Assembly: GCA_002633005.1 (NCBI GenBank)
Contig: NMRA01000417.1
Span: 1 to 21,093 of the forward strand
Direction of reading: 5' to 3'
Length of the DNA: 21,093 nucleotides
DNA from: Phoronis australis
Taxonomy: Eukaryota; Phoronida; Phoronidae
Positions 1 through 9,240 of this stretch are shown here, piece after piece (position 1 is the first letter of the stretch; every line of letters starts with the position of its first letter). The position numbers and the translations under genes were made by a program. A model generated the notes under the pieces. That model saw only the letters and a list, made by a program, of their open reading frames with translations, had not been told where the DNA came from and did not search any database.

Positions 1-81
1 GTATGGCAACTCTGAAGCAGATTGTGTTGAACGTCTTAGCCGATGAGCTTAACACTAACAGTCCTTCCTATGATAGTATTA

Positions 82-94
82 GGGACGTGACAAA
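82..94. repeat. Left terminal inverted repeat
   Basis: GGGACGTGACAAA, preceded by TA at 80-81. It is a perfect reverse complement of 5902-5914. It lies beyond the 3' end of the transposase gene. A T-rich and A-rich stretch follows immediately inside, unlike the other end. Confidence 0.7.
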
Positions 95-464
95 AAATTT
101 CAAATTCTTATTTAATATTTAAAAATGCATTGATTTAAAAAAACATCAAAAACAGAGTCAAACAAAAAAAAAATTAACAAAATCCATTAAGCCGTTGACT
201 TTTTATGAACGTTTGAAGAGCGAAAATTAGCCCTTTTTTTTAGTCCTCTGAATACATGGGAGTAAATGCGCATTCATGTGACCCAAAATTAGTTTTTTCA
301 CAATAACTTTCTTAATACTTTTAAGAACAGCGTGAAAATTTCAGGATACGACAATCCTTGTATTTACTTAGTGAGAGACATTTTTAAGACAACAAAAATT
401 CCAAATTCCAAAATGGCGGACAATATGGCCACCATTATGATTGCAAAAGCGTCTTATTTTTACG

Positions 465-520
465 TTAACAAACTATATGGTGTAATATACCATTAACAAA
501 CTATATGGTGTAATATATCA
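465..520. repeat. Two tandem 28-bp repeats
   Basis: The unit begins TTAACAAACTATATGG and occurs at 465-492 and 493-520. The copies differ only near their 3' ends (ATACCA versus ATATCA). It lies in the non-coding 3' part of the transposon and looks like a recent local duplication. Confidence 0.85.
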
Positions 521-1019
521 AATAATAGGTCTTTTAATTGCTTTTTTGACAAGAATGATTAAAAATTTTTTTAAAATATATAGGCAAGATTTTCGACATT
601 TCCGCAATAGCTCCCAAAATTACTGCATTAACGACCACCAGAAGAGATTGATTCAACAACCATGATGTACATGTAAGATATGAAATTAAAGGTGATTTTA
701 TAAACTGCAAGGATATCAAATAAGTGTTATGCATACATGTTTATTTTGTACAAAATGGCTGCCAAAATGGCTACCATCAATAAAACAAAAGTAGTTAGTA
801 ATATAATTTTACAAGACAAATGAAATCAAAATGAAATTTGTTCAACTTTAAGAACAAACTTGGGTTCGATCTGCATCAAGACAACCCAGAGGTTCAAAAC
901 TACATCTGTAACAAATACAAGGGTGCACAGAGTGCATCACATAGAGCACAGATACAAGGGATGCTCAATATTTTAATCCCACAACGGGGAGCAATGCGAA
1001 TGGAGCAAATGAACTCGAA

Positions 1020-1330
1020 ACTTTAAAAATTCCCACTAGGTGACGCAGAATACATCAAATATGTCTGAAAATGGCAAGGCATTGTAGTCTCTTTAACAGA
1101 AACCTAACTACTAAGTTTCATGAAAATCCATCTATGAACTCTGAAGATACACAGGAAAACCTACAAAAAGTTGCCTCTGGGGGGGAACACCAATTGTTGG
1201 ATTGGTCTAGAACTCCTCATCCTATGTTGTCAGCAACCTCCAAAATAAACAGCCGCCAACTTCCACAAAGTTCTTGCAAAAAGCAAATTCTCAACTAGGG
1301 GGCGCCAGAGTAGTCAAACCCATTCGAACG
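1020..1330 (-). repeat. Diverged reverse-orientation copy of the CTAGTGG satellite-like repeat
   Basis: Read on the minus strand, this segment follows the units at 16300-16620 in the same order. A GCGCCCCCTAGT site is at 1294-1305. Next comes a degenerate site at 1174-1188, then GTATCTTC, GGATTTTCATGAAA, and a GCGTCACCTAGTGG site at 1033-1046. The copy is clearly older than the right-hand arrays. It lies inside the proposed transposon, downstream of the transposase stop. Short open frames here on the plus strand are a by-product of the repeat. Confidence 0.65.
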
Positions 1331-1497
1331 TCAGCTGCAGTCTCCTCAGTAGGAACACACCTGCCAATTTTCAGAATGATTCTTTAAGTGGTTTGGCAGA
1401 TAGAAAAGCAGACACTAACAAATTGACTTGAAAATTCAAAATATGGCCATATAAATGTGTGGGTGTATTATAACAACCAGGATAACATAACTCCAAA

Positions 1498-4400
1498 CTA
1501 GCAAAAGTACAAGTCATTTGAGATGAAGTCCGCAGCCAGCTCGTACTTGGGCACATCATAGTCAACAGCCTCCTCTTCACTTTCACAGCTATCTTTCCAA
1601 TAACTAACACAATAAACCTCCTTCTGTTTTATCAACTTCATAACTTTACCATTGTATATGCTTCTTTCCCCTTCATCGAGCCACACATGTAAAATATTTC
1701 TGCCAACTATCAGTCCTTCCATAATATCTTTCACAGATTCTCTAACAGACAATTCATACGCACCAAGATCTTTGTCTACATTGAATGTTGCACTCTTCAA
1801 TCTCTTTTCTAACTTTCTACGACTTTGCATTTCCCTTTTCCTTGCTTTTTCCTGCATTCTTTTTTTCAACTCCCTAGTTACTTCCGTTTTCCAGCTTCTT
1901 TTTGAATCACGCTGCTTTCGAGCAATGTTAATACACATTCCGACGAGATCTTCACGACTTTTCTGATTCATGCCGTCCAGCTTCATTACAACTTTGTTTT
2001 TTTTAGCTCTAATTTTGGAGGAATGATAATCAAGTGTTGCACTAGGTGCCTTGCTCTGAGCAGCGCTAAACATGCCCATGACTTCCTCACTGTCCATATT
2101 ATGCAGGCGTGCGGAAGAAATAACTTCTTGAAAATCTGCGTCTGTTTTCAGACTGAAGTAGCGAGTGTATTGTCGTTCCAGCACAGACACAATGCCATCT
2201 AGACAGGACACCATCATCTTGTTAAACAAAGCCAGGTTGGATGGGACACTTTGGAGGCAAGCCAGACGTTCATCATGAGTCAAAACTTCACCAAATACGT
2301 CGTGAGCTGTGGTGAGAGTACGACCAGGGCTAGCTTTCAATTCACTGCAGCAGGTGATGGCAGTCTTGACAAACCCGAAAGCTTCAACATGGTTCACATT
2401 GCCCGCTGGCTTGTAGTAGCGTTTCATCCATGGCCCAGACAGCAAAACACAAACCAGGCCAAGCACCTGAAATTCAATTCGGGCAATTTCTGTGCCAAAA
2501 TCTGCGGCCAACGCTTTCTGTAATGTAGCACAATTAAGTAAAGATTCATTTAAAAACTTCTGGAAAACATCATAATACTGATAATATTTAGCAGAAATAT
2601 CAAACAGGATGTGGAGCCGATTTCCTCGATATCGTGGAATGAAAGTGCTGCCGAGCTGGGAGTCATTAAGCCACAACTTAAAAGCTTTAGGATCTCCCTT
2701 ACCATCTTTGTATCTCACTGTGTTCATGGCCCATATGATATTAGCTGCCATGCATTCACGGCCAAAAACTTTGCCTTGACCCTGTTCTTGTGCCTTAAGG
2801 TTGCCCCTGCACATACTGGCAATGGTATCCAAGGGATGAAGGTTGCAGTTTAGCTCATTTAACATTTTCCCCCATTCTGACTCCAACAAAGAAATCGCTG
2901 CATGGTTTACAGGTGCCCGATCTGACATGGTATTGTCAATGTTCTTTATAATTTGCAAACGACAATCTTCGAATGGTAAATTATACACAGAAGAATAAAC
3001 AGATGCAATGTGTCGTATGGTGTTATTAACATGCCCTGCGTAGTCTGCAGCCGTTCCACCAGGTAGCTCATCTACAGACATCACTAGAGTTTCTTCCTTT
3101 GTGGTGACATGCACACTGTTTATGTGCACCCCTTCCTGAGTGGTTGCATCAAAACCCACCGTAAGGTGGGGTACGGTCATCAGGGTCTCCCCTACAAGAA
3201 GGTCGGACAAAGCACCCAGTTCGCGTGTCATGAGCTCCACTGTGTTCCGGTGAGGTAAAGAGTCCACTTGAACACCAACTCGGTTCAGGATGCTACCGAT
3301 TAAAACAGATGCATTGTTAGTTGGTACATTATTCACAATTCCATCGTAGAACATAAGCCTCAGTTCAGTGGGATATGACTTTGACTTCTGAAATGAGGTC
3401 CCAACATCACTTTCTTTTTGAGATTTCACTATGTCTTCTAATTCTTCAACATTCTCTTGGAGCTGCTCATTTCTCTGTTGGAGTTCAGCGATGCGCTGGT
3501 CATTTGCCCTGAGTGATGGATCAGGAGTGTGACTTCTTGAGCGTTGGCTCCTTAATTTGTAATACCTGAAATACATAAATATTGATAAGTTCCTTTCGTA
3601 ATCACTTTTTAACATAAAAAAATTAAAAAGCACACTTTTGAATGAGAAACATTTGCGTTTTTAGAGATTTATATTTGTATAAGCAATGACCCTGGTTTTC
3701 TAATGTATCATTACAAGATATGTATACACAAAGTTCACTTTATTTTGCTTACATTCAAAGTATAACTTTCACTCAAACAACATGTACAAACCTCTTCATT
3801 TTACGGTGGGTATTTCTCAGCCTAGCCAATTCAGCCTGAAGTTTCCCACACTGACTTCGTCGTAGTTCACTGATTACTTTATTCTTTTGTTCAATGGTAA
3901 GTTTCTGGCGCTTTATCTGCTGTGTCAAATGCTTGATCTGGCATACTTTTGTAGACTTCAATGAAGACTTGAGATCACGAATGGTTTTCTTGTACTTAAG
4001 CTTTTCAGCAGACTTTTCCTTTGAAACATACTGTAGTCGTCTCTTTAGTTTTTGTTTCCTAGGTGTTAGGGCTTCTGGCTTAGAGGATCTTGTTGAGGTG
4101 GATGGCTCTGATTCAGCTGAAGGGCCAGCTTCAAGCTCTGGTTGTGTCAGTTCAGGAGATTCAGGTTCATGGTGAGGGTCAGCAACCTCGCAAGACACAG
4201 GTTCTTGACTGGGTTCAGGAACAAGAGGAAACAACTCTTCGCACACTTCTTTAAACTGGGACATGCTTTTTTCATTTGAAAGTGATTGATACTTCTTTAG
4301 TGACCTATTCACCAGCGATATAATGTTGCTTGCAGTAATTTTCCAATTACCGATAAGTTTACGTTTTAAAGTTAACACTGTCTCTGTCTGGGATTTGTTG

Positions 4401-4537
4401 CACTGCAGGAACACATAGAGGGCATGACCATTTTTCAGGTTTTCACTGGGAACAGCGCTGAAGTTCTCTTGAAGGAACTGTCTCGCTTTGCCAGGTTGAG
4501 ATGGAGCTGACAACTTTCTTCTTTTTTTTGGAGACAT
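1498..4537 (-). CDS. Transposase-like protein, 937 aa, two coding exons (4537-3792 and 3565-1498)
   Basis: The ATG at 4537-4535 follows an acceptor (TTTTCAG, ending at 4539). The exon ends at 3792 before GTTTGT. The second exon starts at 3565 after TTTCAG. The split AG/G codon gives Arg249, and the frame stays open to TAG at 1500-1498. Visible layout: KKRRK at 4-8, likely a nuclear signal; a helical N-terminus to about 105; a Pro/Glu/Ser-rich linker at 106-158; a Lys/Arg-rich coiled coil at about 160-297; and a core at about 310-660. The core shows VGFDATT (D388), MSDRAPVNH (D464), CNLHPLD (C489, H492) and a helix with E608 and E613. After it come a Lys/Arg-rich helix (about 800-840) and a C-terminal module at about 870-937 with a Tudor/SH3-like pattern of W, Y and acidic residues. 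D, D and CxxH fit RNase H-fold eukaryotic transposases (hAT, P, Kolobok and Mutator types). The third acidic residue is my guess. No superfamily was recognised. The alternative is a host gene domesticated from such an element. Confidence 0.8.
3566..3791 (-). other. Phase-2 intron inside the transposase gene
   Basis: On the minus strand the donor is AAGAG/GTTTGT with exon end at 3792. The acceptor is TATGTATTTCAG/G with exon start at 3565. Length is 226 bp. Splicing rebuilds one Arg codon and joins two open frames into a continuous coiled coil (KMKR then YYKLRSQ). The unspliced readings end shortly after the donor and begin in an AT-rich, poorly coding stretch, which supports the intron. Confidence 0.85.
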
Positions 4538-4538
4538 T

Positions 4539-5630
4539 CTGAAAATATAAAGAAAGACATGTAAGAAATAAGATACCAATGTACAGTGTCATAATATATT
4601 TGTTGTACACGAAATGATTCAGACTGCCTTTTCCTGTAACTACAATTAAACACTCATTACAAAACCTCGAACTAAAGTTTGGAATTTTTCACACTGATGT
4701 CCAACACAGTGAAAAACATGCTACTTAAATGAGCAACACATAACAAAAAAATAACATTTTCGATGAGGCGTTTAGTGTTCACAAAGTGCATTGATTTATC
4801 ATTTTTTTAAAAATTAAACAGTTCCTTTCCTTAATAAGTGTACTTCAAGAACTTGGAAACTACATATGTAAAACTTCTCCAGTTGTAGGCAAAATATGTC
4901 AGGCAAGTGTAATTATATTTTGTCAAATACCTCATAAACTTAAAGGAATCAATGTTTACTTTGATGTACCCACTCAATGATTTTCCAAGCACTAGCAACG
5001 AACTTAACTTTTGAAAGAATGACAATATCAGCAACTATTCTTGTCCCAAACTGAAGAATTTTTTAAACATGTATGATTAGAAAATCATTACATGTTATTC
5101 ATGGAAAAAATCAACAAAAACACTACTGTCATATAGAATTGACAAACTGAGGGTTTACTTCCTAAAAAACAGTAAAACATGGCAATATTGTGAAGAAAAC
5201 CTGGCCAAAAATCACAATATAAACATTCATTATCAAGAATTCGGGTTTTGAGCCAATCAAATGTCTTGGATTTGGTCACGTGACCAGAATTCGCCGGACA
5301 AAGACTACCTATAATAAGCCTTACTAACTCGTCGATTTTCAAAAAATATCAATGAAAATATATAGAACGTCATCCAAGTTGATCACTTCCGCTATTAATT
5401 TACATAAAATAGTCATTCTACCTAATTTAAGGGCAATTGTTAACCATGAACTGCCATGCTGACACTGGGTCTGTCATGGCTGGTCAGCGAGAATGCCTGC
5501 CTCGGGTCTTAACTTTCACGGAGTTAGCAGATCATGATACGGTGAATTGATTGGAATGAAATTTGGTGAACAGTTGCAAGAGATATAAAAAAAGAAAACA
5601 TATTACATTTCATAAGAATCAATGGCTTAC
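4539..5630 (-). other. 5'UTR intron of the transposase gene
   Basis: The minus-strand acceptor TTTATATTTTCAG ends one base before the start codon context (A/ATG at 4538-4535). The best upstream donor is GAAAG/GTAAGC with exon end at 5631. This gives an intron of 1,092 bp that I infer from the two strong sites. No transcript evidence is available. Inside it, at 5251-5285, are a CCAAT box and a perfect palindrome GGTCACGTGACC (5274-5285), so a second promoter within the intron is possible. Confidence 0.5.
5251..5285. promoter_or_regulatory. CCAAT box plus perfect E-box palindrome
   Basis: AGCCAATCAA at 5251-5260 lies 13 bases from GGTCACGTGACC at 5274-5285. The second is a perfect 12-base palindrome around CACGTG, the type bound by USF/MYC-class bHLH factors. 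It lies inside the proposed 5'UTR intron. It may be an internal promoter or enhancer of the transposase gene. Function is inferred from the motifs only. Confidence 0.35.
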
Positions 5631-5901
5631 CTTTCAAAATACAAGCTGTCAAACAGGAGCGAAAATTTCCCCCAACTTCTCACCAGTCACATGCTTTAAC
5701 AAGAATGAAAACACAACAAAGAAAATGACGTATGCCTAGAAGAATTTACTGTCTACGTCATCAATAATGTGGTTCCCTGTTTTCTTGGTTTCTGGAGGAG
5801 AGAGAGTGGAAATACTATAGCCACCGTGAAACAATGGCTGTCTAATCGATAATCGCCATTACGCAACATCTGGGAAAAGCCAATCAGCGTTGAGATAAGA
5901 C
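5631..5901 (-). promoter_or_regulatory. Promoter and non-coding first exon region of the transposase gene
   Basis: Between the right terminal repeat and the donor at 5630 there is a canonical CCAAT box (AGCCAATCAG, 5878-5887, NF-Y type). Two CRE/ATF-like octamers form a perfect inverted pair: ATGACGTA at 5725-5732 and TACGTCAT at 5754-5761. I found no clear TATA box or initiator, so the transcription start is not placed. The role is inferred from motif type and position. Confidence 0.45.
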
Positions 5902-5914
5902 TTTGTCACGTCCC
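5902..5914. repeat. Right terminal inverted repeat
   Basis: TTTGTCACGTCCC, followed by TA at 5915-5916. It is a perfect reverse complement of 82-94. It lies just upstream of the CCAAT box and the first exon of the minus-strand transposase gene, so it would be the 5' terminus in gene orientation. Confidence 0.7.
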
Positions 5915-6000
5915 TAGCTTGCATGATGCGGATTCTCATTCTATTTCTGATTCTCATCGCCAATAGATTCTCCCTAATATTTCTAAAAATCTTGAATTGC

Positions 6001-6017
6001 CACTTATGGCATAAGTG
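6001..6017. repeat. Short perfect palindrome
   Basis: CACTTATG G CATAAGTG has 8-base arms around a single base. The following ACTTATGCC (6017-6025) can pair with the centre as well, so two alternative hairpins overlap. Confidence 0.7.
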
Positions 6018-6344
6018 ACTTATGCCAATTTCAGCTTCTGTTGTGTGTACTTCAGAGGTAAAAAGCTGTATACTAAACTAACCTTGGTGCAAAGCTGTAT
6101 ACTTAAACATAAGTGTACAAGTTTGTGTCAAGCTGTATAGACACCGGTGACCTAAAGTCGTGAATATAAGCATAATAAGTGCCGATTGTCACACTACCCA
6201 ATGTCCGTTAGCAACTGCTCATGTGATGTCATGGACATATATCAGCCTTCACAAATATACGTGTTTTGACAATCTTAATCCTTGTTTGTCTCCGTAAGCA
6301 GAGTTTTGAAACGGTCGCTGATATCTCCGGCCATTTTGAATGAG

Positions 6345-7074
6345 GCCCTAAAGTCGTGACCGTTTCGGTTAGACGGAAATACACGAAGTAAGACCACACA
6401 AGTCAACTACAGTGCGTACAGTTACTCTAGATGAAATAAAAATGCATTGCATTGTTTATTAATTCAGTTGCAATTGAAATAAATTGTTATATGTTTTGCA
6501 CCCAACTTTGATGTGCACAGACGTTTTCAATGAGGTTGTTCACATAAAACGCTAAGGACCCAGCATCAATTATCTCTCTGTATTTTATTGCTTTGGCCTT
6601 ACAAAACTTTATTGACCCTGGGACATTTTGATACATTGTTCAAGCTACCCCTGGAGCTCGTGTTTGAGTAAATCTGAACAATGAATATTTNGTTCACGTA
6701 AAACGCTAAGGACCCAGCATCAATTATCTCTCTGTATTTTATTGCTTTGGCCTTACAAAACTTTATCAACCCTGGGACATTTTGATACATTGTTCAAGCT
6801 ACCCCTGGAGCTCGTGTTTGAGTAAATCTGAACAATGAATATTTTCGAAAATATATCCCAAAAATGCTCAAAAAAGTGGATTAGCGAAATATGCTGTTTT
6901 TAAGATACATTTGAAAAAAGAAGCCACTCACTCACTGTTTGTTATCATATTGTGAATACCAAGACGTCCGGGTGTTTGTTTGACGTTCGCAAGCAGACGA
7001 ACGCTGGAAACTTCAACGCCAGATGTCGCGGGACCGCGCAGATGAGGAAATAAGTTCGTTCACGACTTTAGGGC
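6345..7074. mobile_element. Possible non-autonomous element with 15-bp inverted ends
   Basis: GCCCTAAAGTCGTGA at 6345-6359 is matched by a perfect reverse complement at 7060-7074. A third copy of the core CCTAAAGTCGTGA is at 6151-6163. The 730-bp interval has no coding potential and contains the 154-bp tandem duplication. I found no convincing target-site duplication, so the MITE-like reading is tentative. Confidence 0.35.
6538..6844. repeat. Near-identical tandem duplication, 154-bp period, with an N at the junction
   Basis: 6538-6690 and 6692-6844 differ at only about three positions (for example CACATAAAAC versus CACGTAAAAC, and TTATTGACC versus TTATCAACC). The single unknown base 6691 sits exactly between them. 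This is either a very recent duplication or an assembly artefact from joining two alleles. An open frame across it on the minus strand merely reads the duplicated sequence and is not a gene. Confidence 0.9.
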
Positions 7075-7319
7075 ACTAACGACTTAGTTTAGGCCTAGGG
7101 CCTCTGATGGTACCTGGCAAGGCTATCCCAACCCCAACTAACTGCTAAAAAGTAAAGGTCTGATTTTGGCACGAGAGGTTGTAATACGGCTTTTGAACTA
7201 CTGCCTACCCTAGCCTTGGTACAAAGCTGTATGTAAATATACAGCTTTGCACCGATGTGGGTAAAAAAGTGGTAAGATAAAATCTGACACAAAATTAGTG
7301 TCATTAAAAACTACAGTCT

Positions 7320-7775
7320 TCCTTGAGTAAACAAAATTATCTAACAGTGTTGGAAAAAATGGCGTTCTACCGTTATTCTGCTGCTAAAGTTGTGGAGCGA
7401 TCTTTAGCGACGGCTTTCGGCGCCATGAAATATTGCGTCACCTATTGGCCAGTTTCTTTTTTCGCCGATTCTTCAATCAACTGCTGTTCTTTCACGAGCT
7501 TGCGTACACGTCACAAAAAATTATTGGAACTGGTTTCACTTCATTATAATTTTTTAGAATTCCGGTACCGAAAAACCGAATTTCAGAACAAATTTTGCTT
7601 ATCCGAAGTTGTCGCGAAAATTTAGGAAATGGCGCGTGCGCATGACACGAGCGCATTGTTTTCGAAACGACGACATACTTTTCACTGTTAGAAAAGGCGG
7701 AGAGTTACGCAAGAAAATGACGTTTATTGCATTGTTTTTCACTTAAACGGCTGTAACGGGCAAGGTAAGTATCGG
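7320..7775 (+). promoter_or_regulatory. Promoter-like, CpG-richer patch with a strong splice donor
   Basis: The stretch is richer in CG dinucleotides than its surroundings. It has an NRF1-like site (GGCGCGTGCGCA, 7631-7642) and a YY1-like AAAATGGCG near 7355. A strong plus-strand donor AAG/GTAAGTAT follows, with the exon end at about 7763. The open frame at 7323-7625 resembles no family I know. It may be the first exon of a transcript whose other exons I cannot identify. CAG/GTAAGT near 8769 is another strong donor. Confidence 0.3.
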
Positions 7776-8770
7776 TTGATTCCCAGATTTTGCATGCACT
7801 CCGTCCTGTCTTAGCTTTACATTTTGATACAAATTTCTCGGCGCGGTGACGAGCAGAAGTACCCTGGCTGTGTGCAATTTAGGGGTCTACGGAAGAAATA
7901 CACGCAGTGGGACCTAGCTGTATTTTGACGACAGTCATCATACAGCTAGCTGGCTGGCTATGTCTACCCCAATATTTTCAGACTGAATCCGTTGACATCA
8001 TGCCCATTTAATAGAAAATAATCTTTGACTGCCTTTAAATATATGGCCTACCTCTGTTCGTCGCTACGGAGGCCATTTGTTTATTGACCTTTTACGGATA
8101 GACGTCACGAACGCAAAGCGTTATGGGATATTGGTTCTCCAAACCAAACGTGGAACTACAACCTGCAGAGATCAATGTCATGTTATGGAAGCATTTTAAA
8201 CAGCCAGAAGTTCAACTCAATCCATACTCCCATTTTTTCGAACGGAATATTACATAAATGACTCTTCTTTAGGTCTGGATTAATCAACCATTATCCCGCA
8301 ATTCTGTACTCACAATCACATGCGCACGCGTCATGTCATTGGTGATGACCTCATTTTACGACAAATAACTGTCACACTTTCCACCTAAACTGTGGTCAAA
8401 ACTATAAGTGACAGACTAATGTGACTTTAAAATTTGCTTCATTATACAAAACTTGTATCCATGCGTAATTTTGTAAAAATAAATATAAGACGAAAAGCCA
8501 ATTTTCGTTGTCGTAAAATTTATTTCCTGTTTACGTTCATTTTGGCTTGGGTAAAACGTGTGGTTGCGTACGTGACATTGAACCCGATTACAGAGATGAT
8601 TTGACCCATACTAAATGAATCGGACCATAATTAAACATTGAGAAGAGTGAAAAGCTGTTTACACGTTTAATTGAACCGGTGAGTTGAAAGTTACTCAAAA
8701 ATCTGGTTTGTCTGTCAAAGCCCAAGGTCATCGTTCAGTTTCGTTGTAGCCTAGGGCTGCCTAGGCCAGG
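7776..8770. other. Intergenic or intronic stretch
   Basis: No open frame of note, no recognisable family and no long repeat. There is an NRF1-like TGCGCACGCGTC near 8322-8333 and the strong donor CAGGTAAGT at about 8767-8775. Nothing else can be supported. Confidence 0.4.
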
Positions 8771-8771
8771 T

Positions 8772-8979
8772 AAGTTCGGGTTAATAATAATATCCGACGA
8801 AACCACCTAGCTCGACTTGCTTAGGGTGGGGGAAACCCGGACAGCGGTAAAATACGGACAAGTCTAAATAAACGTCAAATATATTAATAACCAAGATGCC
8901 TTACCACTAAATGAAAAGATTATTCATAAGGTAGGGGAAGTTCGGGTAAATGCAGACGAAACCACCTAGTTTTGAACAA
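8772..8979 (+). repeat. Two dispersed copies of an AAGTTCGGGT...CGACGAAACCACCTAG motif
   Basis: Similar segments of about 40 bp begin near 8772 and near 8938. Both have AAGTTCGGGT, a short variable part, then GACGAAACCACCTAG. The interval between holds AAACCCGGACAGCGG and similar GG/CC-rich text. They look like remnants of one duplicated unit. No coding role is evident. Confidence 0.55.
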
Positions 8980-9051
8980 TAGTAGGGATTTATTTATCAC
9001 CTCACTTGAATTACAACAAAGTTTCAACAGATATGAGGCATGTTCAGCAAT

Positions 9052-9096
9052 GTAGTAAATGTCGACGTCAGTCTCAGCTGTGGCGTCTCTGTTGTA
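9052..9096 (-). repeat. Inverted solo copy of the 10.5-11.1 kb repeat family
   Basis: The reverse complement matches 11064-11109 at nearly every position, including GACGTCGACATTTACTAC. Both copies can be read as a CSKCRRQxQLWRL peptide in one frame, but the frame is short and does not extend into a recognisable protein. Confidence 0.7.
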
Positions 9097-9240
9097 TAGT
9101 CCGGGTACCTATCGTCGTCAGGCTCCAAAGGTCGTCCGCCATCTTGTTTCGCATGCAGCGCAACCACGCGGGACTTAGCGTTCCAATTTGGAGTGCTCGT
9201 CTGCACGTTAGGTACTAACCTCTCGGGAGAAACACGCATG

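Larger units (their letters stand above)
94..1497. other. 3' noncoding part of the transposon
   Basis: About 1.4 kb with no credible coding sequence. It holds A/T runs near the left end, the 28-bp tandem repeat (465-520), two similar ATGGC-rich patches (about 411-435 and 752-778, YY1-like AAAATGGCGGA in the first), and the reverse satellite copy (1020-1330). A minus-strand AATAAA lies at 740-745 and could serve as a distant polyadenylation signal. I saw no nearer canonical one. Confidence 0.5.
82..5914 (-). mobile_element. Candidate complete DNA transposon with terminal inverted repeats
   Basis: Seen directly: GGGACGTGACAAA at 82-94 is matched perfectly by its reverse complement at 5902-5914. 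Both ends are flanked by TA (80-81 and 5915-5916), so the 15-base string TAGGGACGTGACAAA is mirrored at the two ends. Between them lies one uninterrupted, spliced transposase-like gene on the minus strand, with its promoter end close to the 5902-5914 terminus. Established: cut-and-paste DNA transposons carry short terminal inverted repeats and duplicate a short target on insertion. Inference: the pair of termini bounds an autonomous element of about 5.83 kb with a TA target-site duplication. A 2-bp duplication is weak evidence because TA is common and may instead belong to the inverted repeat. The termini do not extend past about 14 bases and I saw no subterminal repeats. A reverse-orientation satellite-like segment (1020-1330) lies inside the 3' noncoding part. 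Confidence 0.68.
6086..7253. repeat. 16-bp inverted repeat pair GGTGCAAAGCTGTATA
   Basis: GGTGCAAAGCTGTATA at 6086-6101 is repeated as a perfect reverse complement at 7238-7253. Related GCTGTATA words occur near 6065, 6133 and 7225. At 7222-7249 an 11-base perfect stem (CAAAGCTGTAT and its complement) encloses 6 bases. The spacing could mark the ends of a non-autonomous element of about 1.17 kb, but no flanking target duplication was found. Confidence 0.5.

Noticed and set aside
1371-1610. Open frame overlapping the transposase 3' end
   Set aside because: It overlaps the real coding exon in another frame and runs into noncoding DNA. The opposite-strand frames at 1652-1966, 2251-2523 and 2611-2853 are likewise shadows.
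80-5916. Tc1/mariner assignment based on the TA flank
   Set aside because: Tc1/mariner transposases are about 340 residues with a paired-like DNA-binding domain and DD34D/E spacing. The 937-residue protein here has about 76 residues between its first two candidate acidic residues and about 145 to the third, plus a CxxH motif.
6599-6790. Open frame across the tandem duplication on the minus strand
   Set aside because: It repeats the same peptide twice because the DNA is duplicated, and it includes the unknown base.
7323-7625. 100-codon open frame on the plus strand
   Set aside because: No recognisable motif. The frame may be open by chance in a CG-richer promoter-like patch.
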